NCBI GenBank assembly: GCA_030068075.1
Contig: CM057826.1
Coordinates: 117,204,746 to 117,268,745 of the forward strand
DNA length: 64,000 nucleotides
Direction of reading: 5' to 3'
Source: Paguma larvata
Lineage: Eukaryota; Chordata; Mammalia; Carnivora; Viverridae
Below, in pieces: positions 1-10,437 of this stretch (position 1 is the stretch's first letter; every line of letters begins with the position of its first letter). Below the pieces are notes generated by a model, which made no database searches, was not told where the DNA came from, and saw only the letters and a list, made by a program, of their open reading frames with translations. The position numbers and the translations under genes were made by a program.

Positions 1-310
1 CTATCGCGGGGCTCCGCAGTCAGAAACCTCTAGCCCGTTGCACCCCTTACGAGCGGCCGAGAAAACTTGCCTGTGGCTCTCCACCCACCCGCCCCATCGA
101 GGGAGGCAGCCAGTCTTACGGTGCATCTACTCTGTGCCAGCCCCGTTGTTAGCTCGGGCACCTAGTTATGCAGGCGACTCGGGGTGGGTGCGAGTGTTGC
201 ACCCATTTCACAGATGTTTGTGCATAGGCCCTCTCGCGCTAGGTTCCTGGGCTCGAACCCGGAACCATCCCGGAGGATGACGGTGCCCCTTTCCCGCCCC
301 CTCCCCCCAG
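1..310. other. DND1 intron 2 (3' part), window edge
   Basis: No coding exon is visible here. The stretch ends in a pyrimidine-rich acceptor (cag at 308-310) in front of DND1 exon 3. Around 120-260 the sequence looks like a decayed MIR (chartype 'ctctgtgccag' followed by 'catttcacagatg'). The first two DND1 coding exons are not found, so they lie before position 1. Confidence 0.6.
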
Positions 311-1889
311 GCTGGGTGGGCAGCCCGCCGCCGGCCGGGTCAGAGGTGTTTATCGGGCGGCTGCCCCAGGACGTGTACGAGCACCAGCTGATCCCACTGT
401 TCCAGCGCGTGGGCCGCCTCTACGAGTTCCGCCTGATGATGACTTTCAGCGGCCTAAACCGTGGCTTCGCCTACGCCCGCTACAGTTCGCGGCGCGGCGC
501 CCAGGCCGCCATCGCCACGCTGCACAACCACCCGCTGCGGCCCTCCTGCCAGCTGCTCGTGTGCCGCAGTACTGAGAAGTGCGAGCTGAGCGTGGACGGG
601 CTGCCTCCGGGGCTGAGCCGCCGCGCGTTGCTGCTCGCGCTGCAGCCCCTGGGACCCGGCCTGCAGGAGGCGCTACTGATGCCCAGCCCTGGGCCCGCGC
701 CCGCGCAAATTGCGCTGCTGAAGTTCAACTCGCACCGCGCCGCCGCCATGGCCAAAAAAGCCCTAGTGGAAGGTATGGGAGCTAGGCTGCGGGGGGCCGC
801 TGGCTGGGGCCAGACACATTATGCCATGCACTTTTACACGTCAGCAGAGGGTAACAAGCAAGTCGTAGAGTTAAGAATCTCCGAGTTTTCCACCTCATTA
901 CTATTTCACCTGAAATTTTTAAATTTCTTTTGGTTCTACCAGCTACCAACTACGGTAATTTTAAAGCTTCCCAGGCATTAGCCTGTAACTTAATAAGCAT
1001 CCCAATGAAACACAGACTGACCTTCCTCTTTAGATATGAAGAGACAGTTTTAAGAGAAATTGGCCCAAGGTAGTCCTACTGAGTCTACCTTTTAGCTACT
1101 GTAGAACTTCTTTCCTCAGGCTGTTTTGAGAATTAGGTGGCACTTAGCACATTCCCTGATTCTTGGCAAGTATTCACCGCAAAGGTTAGCTATTATGATG
1201 GTTATGAGGTAGACAAAGCCTGCATCCACCAGCACTCCAAAAGGAAACTTAGGAGATAGCAGTTACTACACCCCCTTTACAAAGAAACACAATGAAGCCT
1301 GGAGAAATTGCTCAAGGTCACACTACCAGGAAATGGGGAGGGTAGAAACTAAACAGGCTTGTTTTGATAGGGTTTGGTGGCTCAGGATCCAGGGGTTAGA
1401 CCTGCCCTTGTCTCTGCCTTTTTTTCTGCAGGGCAGTCACGGCTCTGTGGAGAGCAGGTGGCCGTGGAGTGGCTCAAGCCAGATCTGAAGCAGCGACTCC
1501 GCCAGCAGCTTGTGGGGCCCTCCCTGCAGTGCTTACAGCCAGAGAGCAGTCGGTTGGCCCTGGCCAGGGACAAGCTAGAGTCCCAAGGGGCTCGGGCTGC
1601 CCTGCAGCTGTTGTGCCAGAGGATGAAGCTGGGCAGCCCTGTGTTCCTCACCAAGTGTCTGGGCATGGGCCCTGCTGGCTGGCACCGCTTCTGGTACCAG
1701 GTGGTGATCCCTGGGCACCCAGTGCCCTTCAGTGGCCTCATTTGGGTGGTGCTGGCCCCAGATGGGCAGAATGGGCATGAGATGGCTAAGGATGCTGTGT
1801 CTGCAAGGCTGCTAGAGGCACTGAGTGACTCTAGAGGCTGTCTTTTACAGTCTGCTAGGGCTGAGGCAGGTACTGTGGTTAAGCAGTGA
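311..1889 (+). CDS. DND1: DND1, dead end RNA-binding protein (3' two coding exons; 5' end outside window)
   Basis: Coding exons are 311-772 and 1432-1889, stop TGA at 1887-1889. The join (G at 772 plus GG at 1432) is in phase. DND1 is a vertebrate germ-cell RNA-binding protein that protects or degrades target mRNAs, binding U-rich sites and recruiting CCR4-NOT. The exon 3 product holds RRM1, with RNP2-like EVFIGRLP and RNP1-like [11 protein letters not shown], and a second degenerate RRM ([18 protein letters not shown] to [20 protein letters not shown]). The last exon carries the C-terminal double-stranded-RNA-binding region ([20 protein letters not shown] to [14 protein letters not shown]) and ends in VVKQ. 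Similarity to the human protein as I know it is very high. The N-terminal ~48 residues are outside the window. A frame open upstream of 311 (from 184) is intron read-through and not a start. Confidence 0.96.
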
Positions 1890-2529
1890 CCCCGTCTTCA
1901 CAGGCAGCTTGAACAAGTTGGCAGAGCCTGCGTCAGTCCCCAGCCCAGCAGGCCTGGGCAGCCCCCATCTGATCTCAAAGGGGAGGAAAATGGGCTCTGC
2001 CCTACCTCTGACACAGTCTCCCGGTTGGGGCAGGGCCCCTGCACACCTGGGACAGCTCTGGTTTGGCTAAATTGTGGTGAGGGACCTTGCCATCCCCCTC
2101 CCAGCCCAGGGTCTAACCTTGGCCCCATGATATTCCTTGGCCACTCTGTGTGATACACACACAAACCCTCCTCCCCCTCCTCCCATAGCTTAGTATGAAT
2201 CTCACTTCTTACTTTGTTGATTTGTCATCTTTGCTGATTTTATTTGGGGGCTGGCTGAGCCAGAGGGTCAGAAATCTGCCTTGTGTTCCCACTACTTTAC
2301 ATTCTGGTTATGGTGTATGTGTAATTTTGGGTTTTTCTATGCTGGTTGTATTTATATTAAACCCCTGGTTGGTGTACACCGGTGTCCGTGCTATCTTGCC
2401 ACAGCTGTGGGCTTCTCTTACACTGGTAGAGTGAGCAGCCACCACAGGGCAAGTGGTTCCTCGCATCAGTGGCCTCGGTCCTGAGCCTCTATAGCTATGC
2501 ATCTTTGTGCACTGCACAAGTGTGTTATA

Positions 2530-2535
2530 AATAAA
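2530..2535 (+). promoter_or_regulatory. DND1 polyadenylation signal AATAAA
   Basis: A canonical hexamer lies 641 nt after the DND1 stop, which gives a 3' UTR of about 0.65 kb. It is only about 75 nt from the stop codon of the oppositely oriented WDR55. Confidence 0.7.
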
Positions 2536-2609
2536 TAGCCTCTCTGGTATCCAGCCCAGGAAGCAAGACTTCCCCAGTGAGGCCCCATCTTGAGATTCAG
2601 CTCATCCCC

Positions 2610-5600
2610 TCAATCACTTTCATCCTCACTCTCCTCCCCTTCCTTCTGGGCTGTCGAGTCTTCTTCCTCCCTCAGTCCTGCAAAGAAGTCATCTGTGCTC
2701 CAAGCCTTGTTGCTTAGGGCCTGCAGCGGCCCTCCCTTTTTCTTCCGCCGGCGGTAGTCATCCACTACCAAAGTCCGCAGTTGGGCCATGTTCCAGAACT
2801 TAAGTCGCTGGTCGTGGCCGCTGCTAGCCAGGAAGCAGCCACAGTGGGAGAGGGCCAGCTTCTCCACAGGCTCTCCAGCATGCTGGCCCACAGTGCCCAC
2901 CACTCGGTTTGGAAGGATATTGACAGCCCTGGGCAGAGAGAAAAGAGTGTTGGGTCCTGGCTGCATGGATCTGACCCTCCTGTGATCTTAGGGCTGCCCA
3001 GTTTCTCACCTGATGAGTCCATCGGTGGAGCCAGTGCACAGCAGGCTCTCAGTGACTGGAACCATGCAGTCAATAGACTCCGCTCTTAAGGCAAACCGAT
3101 CACTTGTGGCCCCAAAGCCATTCCAGTTGAAGAGGTATATAGTACCTTCACTGGAGCCACAGGCCACCTTCTTCCCATACTGTAAGGAAATGAAGAAAAA
3201 TATGTCTGTGGCGCTCCTTCAGACCAGATGGCTAGCACAACCCCGAAGCCCCAGACCCAGCTGTACTTTCATGAGAGTGACGGAGGTCAGGTCTCCAGAC
3301 TGCGGCTCTGAGAGCAGTTCAAACCGGCGTCGCCTGATGTTGAAGACACCAAGGCAGCCATCCCCACTGTAGAGAGAGCAGAGCAGCGGGCTTGGCCAAA
3401 GCTCCCAGTGAGGGAGGCATTTAACAGGGAAGGGGAAGCAGCTTTGAGGCTGTACCTGGCTGTCAACAGCAGCTTCTTGGCTGGATCCAGAACCATGTCG
3501 GCAATATACTCCTCATGCTGCCGCATATCCATTAAGGGGCCCTCCTTCCGCTGGTCCCAGAGCCGGATGCCACCAGTGTCATCCCCGGTGGCCAGGACAT
3601 GCTCATCTACCAGCAGGAGACTGTTGATGGGGGCACTAGAGGTACAGAGCTTCTTGAACCATTCTTGTTCCAGTAGGGACTTAACCACCTTACCCTTGAC
3701 CTCCACACATAATAGGCTCCCCTTACCCATGAGCCTTGGAGATGCGTCTTTCCAGTCGGCCCTGTTCCACATCTAGAACATGGATGGCTTTGTCCTTGGA
3801 GACAGTAACAAGTTCTGGGGGAAAAGGTGCCCATGACATGGTGCTGCTCACAGATCCCTTGCCACCACGCTGCTGGGTGCCCTCCCCAGTACTCACTCCG
3901 TCCATCTTCAGAGAAGACCACGGCTCGACAGGATTTGAGGTGGTGACCTGAAGACCAGAGCTCCTTCGTTTCTCCCTCTTGGCAGGAATAGGAAAAGCTG
4001 GGGGGAGGAGGAGTAGAGTGAGTGACCCCAGATCCTGAATGGACATTTATTAAAGACTAGTCAATCTTCCACCTACCTAGGAAGTCACACTTGCACACCA
4101 CCAAACCCAAGGAGCTTACCATCCTATTTTTCTGCTTTCAGTGAACTTCCAGTGTTCCCTCTTTAATTCAATATACATTAATTCAAAGTATATTTGCTCA
4201 GAACTTTTTTGTAAGCTGACCCCACATCATTATTACAAAGCCCCAGCCTCAGGAAATATTAGATCTGGACCCCTATGGAGGGCATGAGATATTTACTGAA
4301 GTCAGAAGGACAGCCCCAGGAGTTGGAAATGTAAAAATCAACAAGACAGGGCTCTTGTACCCCAGGTCACAACTAACTACAGCACACTGTGGGCACATGA
4401 TGAACAGGAGGTAGGATCAAAGTGGAGGTGAAGCAGGGAAGCACGAGCCTGGAAGGTCAGCTTTGAGGCAAATACTTGTCCACAGCGTATCCCCAGTGCC
4501 TACCTCAAAACAGATCTTCAAAAAGGGCCAGTGACTAAGTGCCTGCCAGTGAGTTTGAGGTGAGCAGAACTGTTATCTGCTTATTGTTTGCTCTGTCCCA
4601 CGGCCTAGCTTGCGACTAGAGCCCTGCAAAGCTAAGGTTACTATGTGAGTGAGTTGGGTCATGAAGAGTTAAGTAATTCACCTGGCAAATACTGGAGGCA
4701 GGTGTCAGTGTCTCTTCCAGGGTAGAGACAAGGAAGGAGGTGGGTTCCACTGGCAGGAAAGTGGAATGGTGAATCTGGAAAAATGGGTTCGACTGGACTT
4801 GAGACCATAGGCCAAGCAGAATCATGAATTTAATCCTACTGGAAAAGGAACCTCTTTGGAATGGTCATGGGAGAAGTCAGAAGCCTGCCAAAAGGCAGTG
4901 GCTGGAAGTAGGGAAGAGGAGAAAAACGTGATGCAATGGGGGTGTGAGTAAAGGTGGAGGTCAAGGGGGACTCCCAAGCGTCTGGCATGAAGTATGAATG
5001 GCAGTAGAACAGAACCCACATTTGCGGAACTCAAGTGCTATATAGTACACACCTGACACTCTGCAAGGCAGGTACCGGCATACCTCCTTTGGTCGTGCTT
5101 CACAGATCCTGCATTTCTTAAAACACGATCTGCAGCAACTCTGTATGGTACGTATGGCTATCCGTGCCATTTTTCCAATAGCATTTGCTTACTCCGTGTC
5201 TTTGTCACATTTTGGCAATTCTCACAAAATTCCTAACTTTTTCAAGATATTTGTTAGGGTGATCTGAGATCAGTGATTACGACTCACTCAGATGATGGTT
5301 AGCATTTTTTAGCAATAAAGTATTTTTTAACTAAGGTATGTATATTGTTTTTTAGACATAATGCTAATGTACATTTAACAGACTACAGTGTCGTGTAAAC
5401 TTAACTTACATGCACTGGGAAACCCAAAAATTCCTATGACTTGCTTTATTGCAATGGTCTGGAACCAAACCTGCAATATCTCAGAGGTAAGCCTCTATTA
5501 TCATTCCTATTTTTGAAGACGAAAATATGGAGGTTCACTTGCCCAAGGTGACCGAAGCTAATGAGGAGCTTGAGGTTTAAATTCATTAAGTACGGGCGCC

Positions 5601-7064
5601 TGGGTGGCTCCATCGATTAAGCATCTGACTCCGGCTCAGGTCATGATCCCCCAGTTCCTGGGTTCAAGCCCCGCAGCAGTGTCTGTGCTGACAGCTTGAA
5701 GCCTGCTTCAGATTCTGTGTCTCCCTCTCTCTCCCTCTCTCTCTCTCTGTCCCTCCCCTGCTTGCACTATGCCTCTGTGTATGTGTCTCTCTCTCAAGAG
5801 TAAATAAACATTAATTTAAAAAAAAATAATAATAATAAATTCATTAAGTAAATCTGACAGCACAACTCTTCTGGCCAAAACCTTCAGTGGCTTTTCACCT
5901 CTTCCACCCTACTTCTCTTGTTCAAAATCAAACACGTATTGAGCACCTACCCTGGTCTAGAAACAGGAGATATAATGGAGAACAAAACGGACTACAGATT
6001 ACAGAACAGTGTTTCTCAAACTCCACTCATGACCTTTAATGAGCTGCAATCAGCATTTTATGTGTGTGCCTGCAATAACGATGTAATAAACCAGAAAATA
6101 TCAGAGTACATCACACATAATATAACAAAATATTTTTCCTATGGGGTGGGGGTCAAAAAAGTTTGAAAAAAAATTTTTTTAGCTGAGGAGATAAACATTC
6201 AAATAATTACACAAATGGATGTATGATTACAAACCATTAGAAGTTTATGAGAGAAAGGTATCTGGTGTCAAGGCAGTAGCGTCTAATGGGTAATGTAATG
6301 TAGTCTGGGGAATGTAGGGCAAGTGCAGAAACATTGAGAACTCTGGAATCGTGGGTAGAAGTGAGTGGAAAAGGAGTTTTCCTGGAAGAAGGAACAACAT
6401 GCAAAGGAGCGGAGGATTTAAGATACATTAAAAAGGTAAAAGGGTGAATAAACACAGCAAAGGGGAAAGTGAGCGAGGACCAGGTTGTCAAGACTCTAAG
6501 AGCCAGACAGGGTTTTAATCAAGAGAGGTGGTGGGGTTTGTGGTTTTGAAAGATTAAAGCAAGAAAGAAGCGAAGTGGGGGTCCAAATAGAGCCTGTTTC
6601 GGGCGCAATATAATAATTCAGTGAACGGTAACAGTGTCCTGAACGCTTTGTCGTCCTGTTACTATCTCTGAGCTTCGTCCGGACGTGCCAGCTACTTTCT
6701 ATTCTTACTTTCCACGTCTTTCGAGAGATTTGTGTGGTAACCAAATGCTATTGAAAGAATAGGACCAGATGAGTCTTGCAAAATTTGTCTCCCTGCAACT
6801 TTCTCTCTTCGTCCCACTTCCATCCCTGGGAAGCTTCCAGATCCGGCAGCCCCCAGCCCTGCCCAGCACTTACACGAACACGTCCCCGTCTACGTCCCCA
6901 GCCGCCAGGAGGTCGCGGGTCGGATGGAACGCCAGCCCACTGGCTGGCGCTTCCAGCACGATATCTTCCGGAGTGTCCCGGATGCGGATCTGGGCTTCCG
7001 TGGAGTCGGGGTCCTCCTCGTCGTTCCCATCCTCCGCAGGCCTCTCCTCACACGTGCGATCCAT
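2610..7064 (-). CDS. WDR55: WDR55, WD repeat protein 55 (7 coding exons)
   Basis: Coding exons on the minus strand: 7064-6874, 3997-3897, 3814-3727, 3635-3456, 3366-3267, 3179-3010, 2928-2610. All have GT-AG ends and the total is 1149 nt, so 382 aa, one less than I recall for human. The start [13 protein letters not shown] is a family N-terminus. WDR55 is a nucleolar/nuclear beta-propeller protein used in pre-rRNA processing and ribosome biogenesis. An acidic N-terminus (NDEEDPDS) is followed by WD repeats with recognisable turns ([63 protein letters not shown] then LKFW). The tail is basic then acidic (RRRKKKGG ... [10 protein letters not shown]). Intron 1 is 2.9 kb and holds a Tigger relic and a SINE. 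Exon 6 begins YGKK where I recall W in human, which is probably a substitution. Confidence 0.96.
5080..5498 (+). mobile_element. Tigger-type (Tc1/mariner-like) DNA transposon relic in WDR55 intron 1
   Basis: The left end reads like the Tigger1 terminal repeat (ggcatacctcc). The interior has 'gccatttttccaatagcat' and 'gtgatctgagatcagtgat', and the right end has 'ggtctggaaccaaacctgc' then 'ggtaagcct', the inverted counterpart. It is short and internally deleted, with no transposase frame. The family name is from memory of the consensus. Confidence 0.65.
5594..5836 (+). mobile_element. Can-SINE (felid SINEC type) in WDR55 intron 1
   Basis: tRNA-like head, CT-rich run and an AATAAA-bearing tail with AAT repeats. 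A 14-bp target duplication, aaattcattaagta, is visible at 5579-5592 and 5837-5850. Confidence 0.9.
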
Positions 7065-7190
7065 GCACCGGAGAATTCCGAGCGGCTCAACAGTGGAGCG
7101 GTGAGCCCAAAACTCTTTCACACCGCTCGAGGAGTGGCCCAGATTCCGCTTCCGCCTTGGGGGCGGGGCCGGAAGTGGTGCTGAGATGCA
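7065..7190 (-). promoter_or_regulatory. WDR55 proximal promoter (GC box and ETS site)
   Basis: Upstream of the WDR55 start lies a CpG-rich, TATA-less stretch with a GC box (ggggcggggcc, 7160-7170) overlapping an ETS-type ccggaagtg (7169-7177). This is the usual architecture of a housekeeping promoter. Assignment is by position and motif only. Confidence 0.55.
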
Positions 7191-8045
7191 AAAAGTCCGG
7201 CAGGCTGAGGCTATTGTGGGTGGAGTGGATCCCAGGGACTTGGTCCTCGAGTTGTACCTCTCCGTGTTGCCGTGGCCCTTTTTTGGGCCAGGTAGACGGC
7301 GCAATCGTCATTGCTCTCCTTGGGCAAATCACGTAAAGTGGGGAACTCCCTTTAAGTCTTTTCCCCTCATCCTGATCAATGCTGACAGAGTACTGCTTCC
7401 CGCAGCTATAAAGGATGCTTTGCCACCCTCGAGACAGCAGAAGGGAACGCCAGCAGTTCGTGGTTTCGTGAAGCCCAAGGGCGGCCTAGAGGTTAGTCCG
7501 GAAGCAGCGAAAGCCCCAACCTCGAGAATTTGATATGTGGGGGTCTTGGACAGTAGGCAGCCCAAGCGAAACGCATGCTTAAGCTGCTGCGTTCAGTGCT
7601 TAGTGTGTTCGGGGCCAAAGGAACAGCGTCTTGCCGATTCCTACAGTTTGGGTGCATACCCTCAGCGGGCCGGACCAATAGTGCTCAGAACTGGCAAGGA
7701 GTTGCTGAGGAGGAAAATGGACACAACAGTTGACGTTCTGAACATTCTGGTTACCAAAGGCTTCATAAAGATGGGAGCACTCTGGTGGGGCGCGTAAGTC
7801 ACAAGTTCCTGTGACTGAAGAGAAGCTTCTCACATAACTCTAATGCTAATCTTATATGGCGATACCCCCACCCCCTTAATAAGAGGTGAAAGTGACGTGA
7901 GGGACCTTAGAGAAGCCCGTACCTCCTGTGTGAATGGAAAAGTTGCCACGTGGTTTTGGGGGTACTTTTCACTCACCATGTGGACAACCAGAGGGCCTTG
8001 GTCATGTCGCAAGACTTCGGTGATATTTGCAGAAACTGATTTTAA
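7191..8045. other. WDR55-IK intergenic region, no gene recognised
   Basis: Several overlapping short frames occur at 7186-7800, but none resembles a known protein and their codon content looks like the shadow of GC-rich promoter flank. I see no convincing exon. Confidence 0.4.
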
Positions 8046-8048
8046 TTA

Positions 8049-8244
8049 AAATATTTTTTAAATATTTGAGAGACAGTATGAGCAGGAGAAGGGCAGAGGG
8101 AGAGTGACACAGAACTCAAAGCAGGCTCCAGGCTCCCAGCTGTCAGCACAAGAGCCCAATGGGGGCACAAACCCGCTAGATCATGACCTGAGCCAAAGAC
8201 AGATGTTTAACAGACTGAGCCACCCAGGGACTTCCCGCGCCCCG
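8049..8244 (-). mobile_element. Can-SINE, reverse
   Basis: Reads from a T-rich tail (8046-8065) through the GA-rich run and 'cagctgtcagcac' to 'gactgagccacccagg'. It is flanked by repeats of a cagaaact target (see the serial-insertion finding). Confidence 0.85.
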
Positions 8245-8253
8245 AAATTTGAA

Positions 8254-8344
8254 AGTAAGCTCTACAACCAGCATTGGGCTTGAACTCACAACCCTAAGTT
8301 CAGGAGTCACATGTTCTATTGACTGAGTCAGCCAGCCAGGCTCC
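8254..8344 (-). mobile_element. Short older Can-SINE, reverse
   Basis: Only the tRNA-like half is present ('gggcttgaactcacaac' ... 'gactgagtcagccagccagg'), a shorter and older subtype lacking the CT-rich body. Confidence 0.75.
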
Positions 8345-8418
8345 TCTGCAGAAACTGGTTTTTTTTTAACATAACCTCAAGATTTTTATTGTCTTCATAA
8401 TTTAACAAAATATAAACC

Positions 8419-8740
8419 TTAGCATTGGATCACCTGGCCCTTTCTTTTCTTACTTCCTCCCAGTTCAAAATGCTTGCATTTCTTAATAGCCAGCTTTTTC
8501 TGAGATCTCCAGTTGGGCTGAACACATTCAAGCCTCAGCACAATCGTCTTTGTAGTTTTAGCCTTTTTCCAGAAAACCGGTTTAGTCTGCCCACCATATT
8601 CACTCTGCTTCCTGTCCTAACGCTGCTTTCCCTGGGCTTACAGAGAATCTTTGCCATTCTTGTACTGTATACACTTTGTGGGGTCGGTGCTTGCCACACT
8701 TCTTGTAGAAAGTCTGGCAGGCTTTAGGAACATTCACCAT
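8419..8740 (-). pseudogene. Processed pseudogene of ribosomal protein L36a (RPL36A/RPL36AL)
   Basis: On the minus strand the sequence starts ATGGTGAATGTTCC at 8740 and encodes the L36a N-terminus (MVNVPK...), then KKCGKH-like and GYGGQTKP-like stretches, ending near GQVIQ with TAA at 8421-8419. The span is 322 nt against 321 expected. It is broken: an extra base after 'cacaaagtg' shifts the frame, and the LYAQG region holds a TAA. A matching 3' UTR with AATAAA and an A tail (T run at 8359-8367 on +) and flanking cagaaact repeats mark it as an L1-mediated retrocopy. Large-subunit parent; no intron remains. Confidence 0.88.
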
Positions 8741-8799
8741 GTTCCTAAACATGGTTGCAACAGCTCTGCTGGCATGGAAAGAGCCAGAAACTAATTTTA

Positions 8800-8968
8800 T
8801 TTTTTTTATGTTTTTTATTTTGGGGAGAGAGAATGTGAATGAGGGAGGGGCAGGCTACATGCTGACAGCAGCAATCCGAATGCAGGGTTTTGAACTCAGG
8901 AATTGCGAGATCATGACCTGAGCCGAAGTAAGATGCTCATAAGATGCTCAACGCCACCCTGGCGCCCC
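8800..8968 (-). mobile_element. Can-SINE, reverse (5' shortened)
   Basis: T-rich start, 'ggggagagagaatg', 'gagatcatgacctgagccg' and a terminal 'ggcgcccc'. Flanked by cagaaac-aatttta duplicates at 8785-8799 and 8969-8983. Confidence 0.8.
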
Positions 8969-9006
8969 CAGAAACAAATTTTAAACTTAGTCAACCCCCG
9001 AGTCTT

Positions 9007-9106
9007 TTTTTTTTTTTTTTAAATTAAGCTCTATGCCCAACGTGGGGCTTGAACTCATGACCCTGACATCAGGAGTCGCATTCTCTATGGACTGAGCCAG
9101 CCACAC
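9007..9106 (-). mobile_element. Short older Can-SINE, reverse
   Basis: A 17-base T run is followed by the tRNA-like half ('gaactcatgaccctgacatc' to 'ggactgagccagcca'). A probable target repeat 'aacccccRggtctt' flanks it. Confidence 0.8.
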
Positions 9107-9126
9107 ACTCTAACCCCCAGGTCTTA

Positions 9127-10072
9127 AATTTAATGACCTTCTAGGTTATCTTTATCTGAGCCAGGTTTCCATGACCCCTGAGACCGTTTACAACCATGAA
9201 ACCAGGGTGTCATTCATTGTCTGATATTAGGCATTCTAGGTGCTATTGCCGACAAGCCCCAATTTCATCCTTGCAGGTGCCATGCACAAAGCTGGCTTCC
9301 TCGAATGACCTTGCCCTCTCAAGCTTAAAGTGACCAAAAGCAAGGCAAAAACATTACGGTGGCCTTCTAGCTTTCTTAGACAGGTCTTAGGCTCAGGGCA
9401 GGCAGTGGCAGCGAGGGATCCTGCCAGAAAAAAATGATGACCCTACGAGTGCTAGCAATGAGTAGAGAGGAGGAAAAGGTTGGGGATGGAAGGATTCAGA
9501 GGCCAGGGACCCACCTTGGGTATTGGCAAACATTTCAGGGTGTTGAAGGGCACCAAACCCTGCTGGCCTAGCATAGGGATCCCCTACGGCACTTACCAGG
9601 ATTATCCTTTCAGCCAGAGAATCAGCAATTTGTGCTTTGAATTACTAAAGCTCTCAGGAGGGCATAAATTTAATTTTATTCCCATAAGTGATTCTCCTCA
9701 GGTACCTTCACCTTGGGATCAGACTAGTAGCCCACTGGGTGGACCCTAATTCCCAGGGAATCTCTGTCCTAAGAGTAGGCCATATATGGGCCTGAATGAG
9801 TCTGTTATTTGAGACCAATCATCCTTACGTTCCTCTGTTTACGTCTTGCCCATCAGTGAGGTCATTACTTCCTTCTCCACTAGGCGTCCTGGCTAGGATC
9901 CTTATCGTCCAGGGACCTAGAACCACGGCTTAGAGAAGGACTGAGCTAACTTTCTGCATGTGCATTTTACACAATCAGTGAAATTCCTCTTGCTGCTTCA
10001 GAGGTCCTGAAGGGAGGATGCGCAACACAGAGGAGACAGGATAGCAGGTTAACAAGGGTTTTGGGTTTTTTT
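9127..10072. other. Intergenic, no gene recognised
   Basis: Mixed unique sequence. No exon, RNA gene or recognisable transposon was identified by eye. Confidence 0.4.
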
Positions 10073-10280
10073 CTTTAAAGTTTATTTATTTTGAGAGAGA
10101 GTGAGGGAGAGCAGGGCGGGAGGGGGTTGCGGAGAGTGAGGGAGAGAGAGAATTCCACACAGCCTCCACACTGTCAGAGTGGAGCCCAGACACAGGACTT
10201 GATCCCACGAAACGTGAGATCGTGACCTGAGGTGAAATCAAGAGTCAGACACTTAAGTGACTGAGCCACCAAGGTGCCCC
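10073..10280 (-). mobile_element. Can-SINE, reverse, just past the IK 3' end
   Basis: Begins 'aaagtttatttattttgagag', contains the GA-rich run and ends 'gactgagccaccaaggtgcc'. Confidence 0.88.
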
Positions 10281-10293
10281 CAGGCTGACCAGT

Positions 10294-10299
10294 TTTAAT
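10294..10299 (-). promoter_or_regulatory. Possible IK polyadenylation signal ATTAAA
   Basis: The minus strand reads ATTAAA about 140 nt after the IK stop, the nearest acceptable hexamer before the SINE at 10280. Alternative downstream signals inside the SINE cannot be excluded. Confidence 0.45.
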
Positions 10300-10437
10300 G
10301 GAACTAAATGATTATACAAGAACATTTTATATACATTTACAGAAAGACACCTTGCAACTCTTTTGGGAATTGTAGAAAGCAAACAGTGGCAAGCACATCC
10401 TTGTCAGGGGGAATCTTTTTGCAGGTGGAACCGAAGA

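Noticed and set aside
184..981. 265-aa frame with an upstream ATG taken as the full DND1 start
   Set aside because: The first residues come from intron 2 and the last from intron 3. The splice acceptor at 310 and donor at 773 bound the real exon.
7186..7533. 115-aa frame upstream of WDR55 as a possible novel small gene
   Set aside because: Overlapping frames on both strands in promoter-flank sequence, with no recognisable domain or splice structure.
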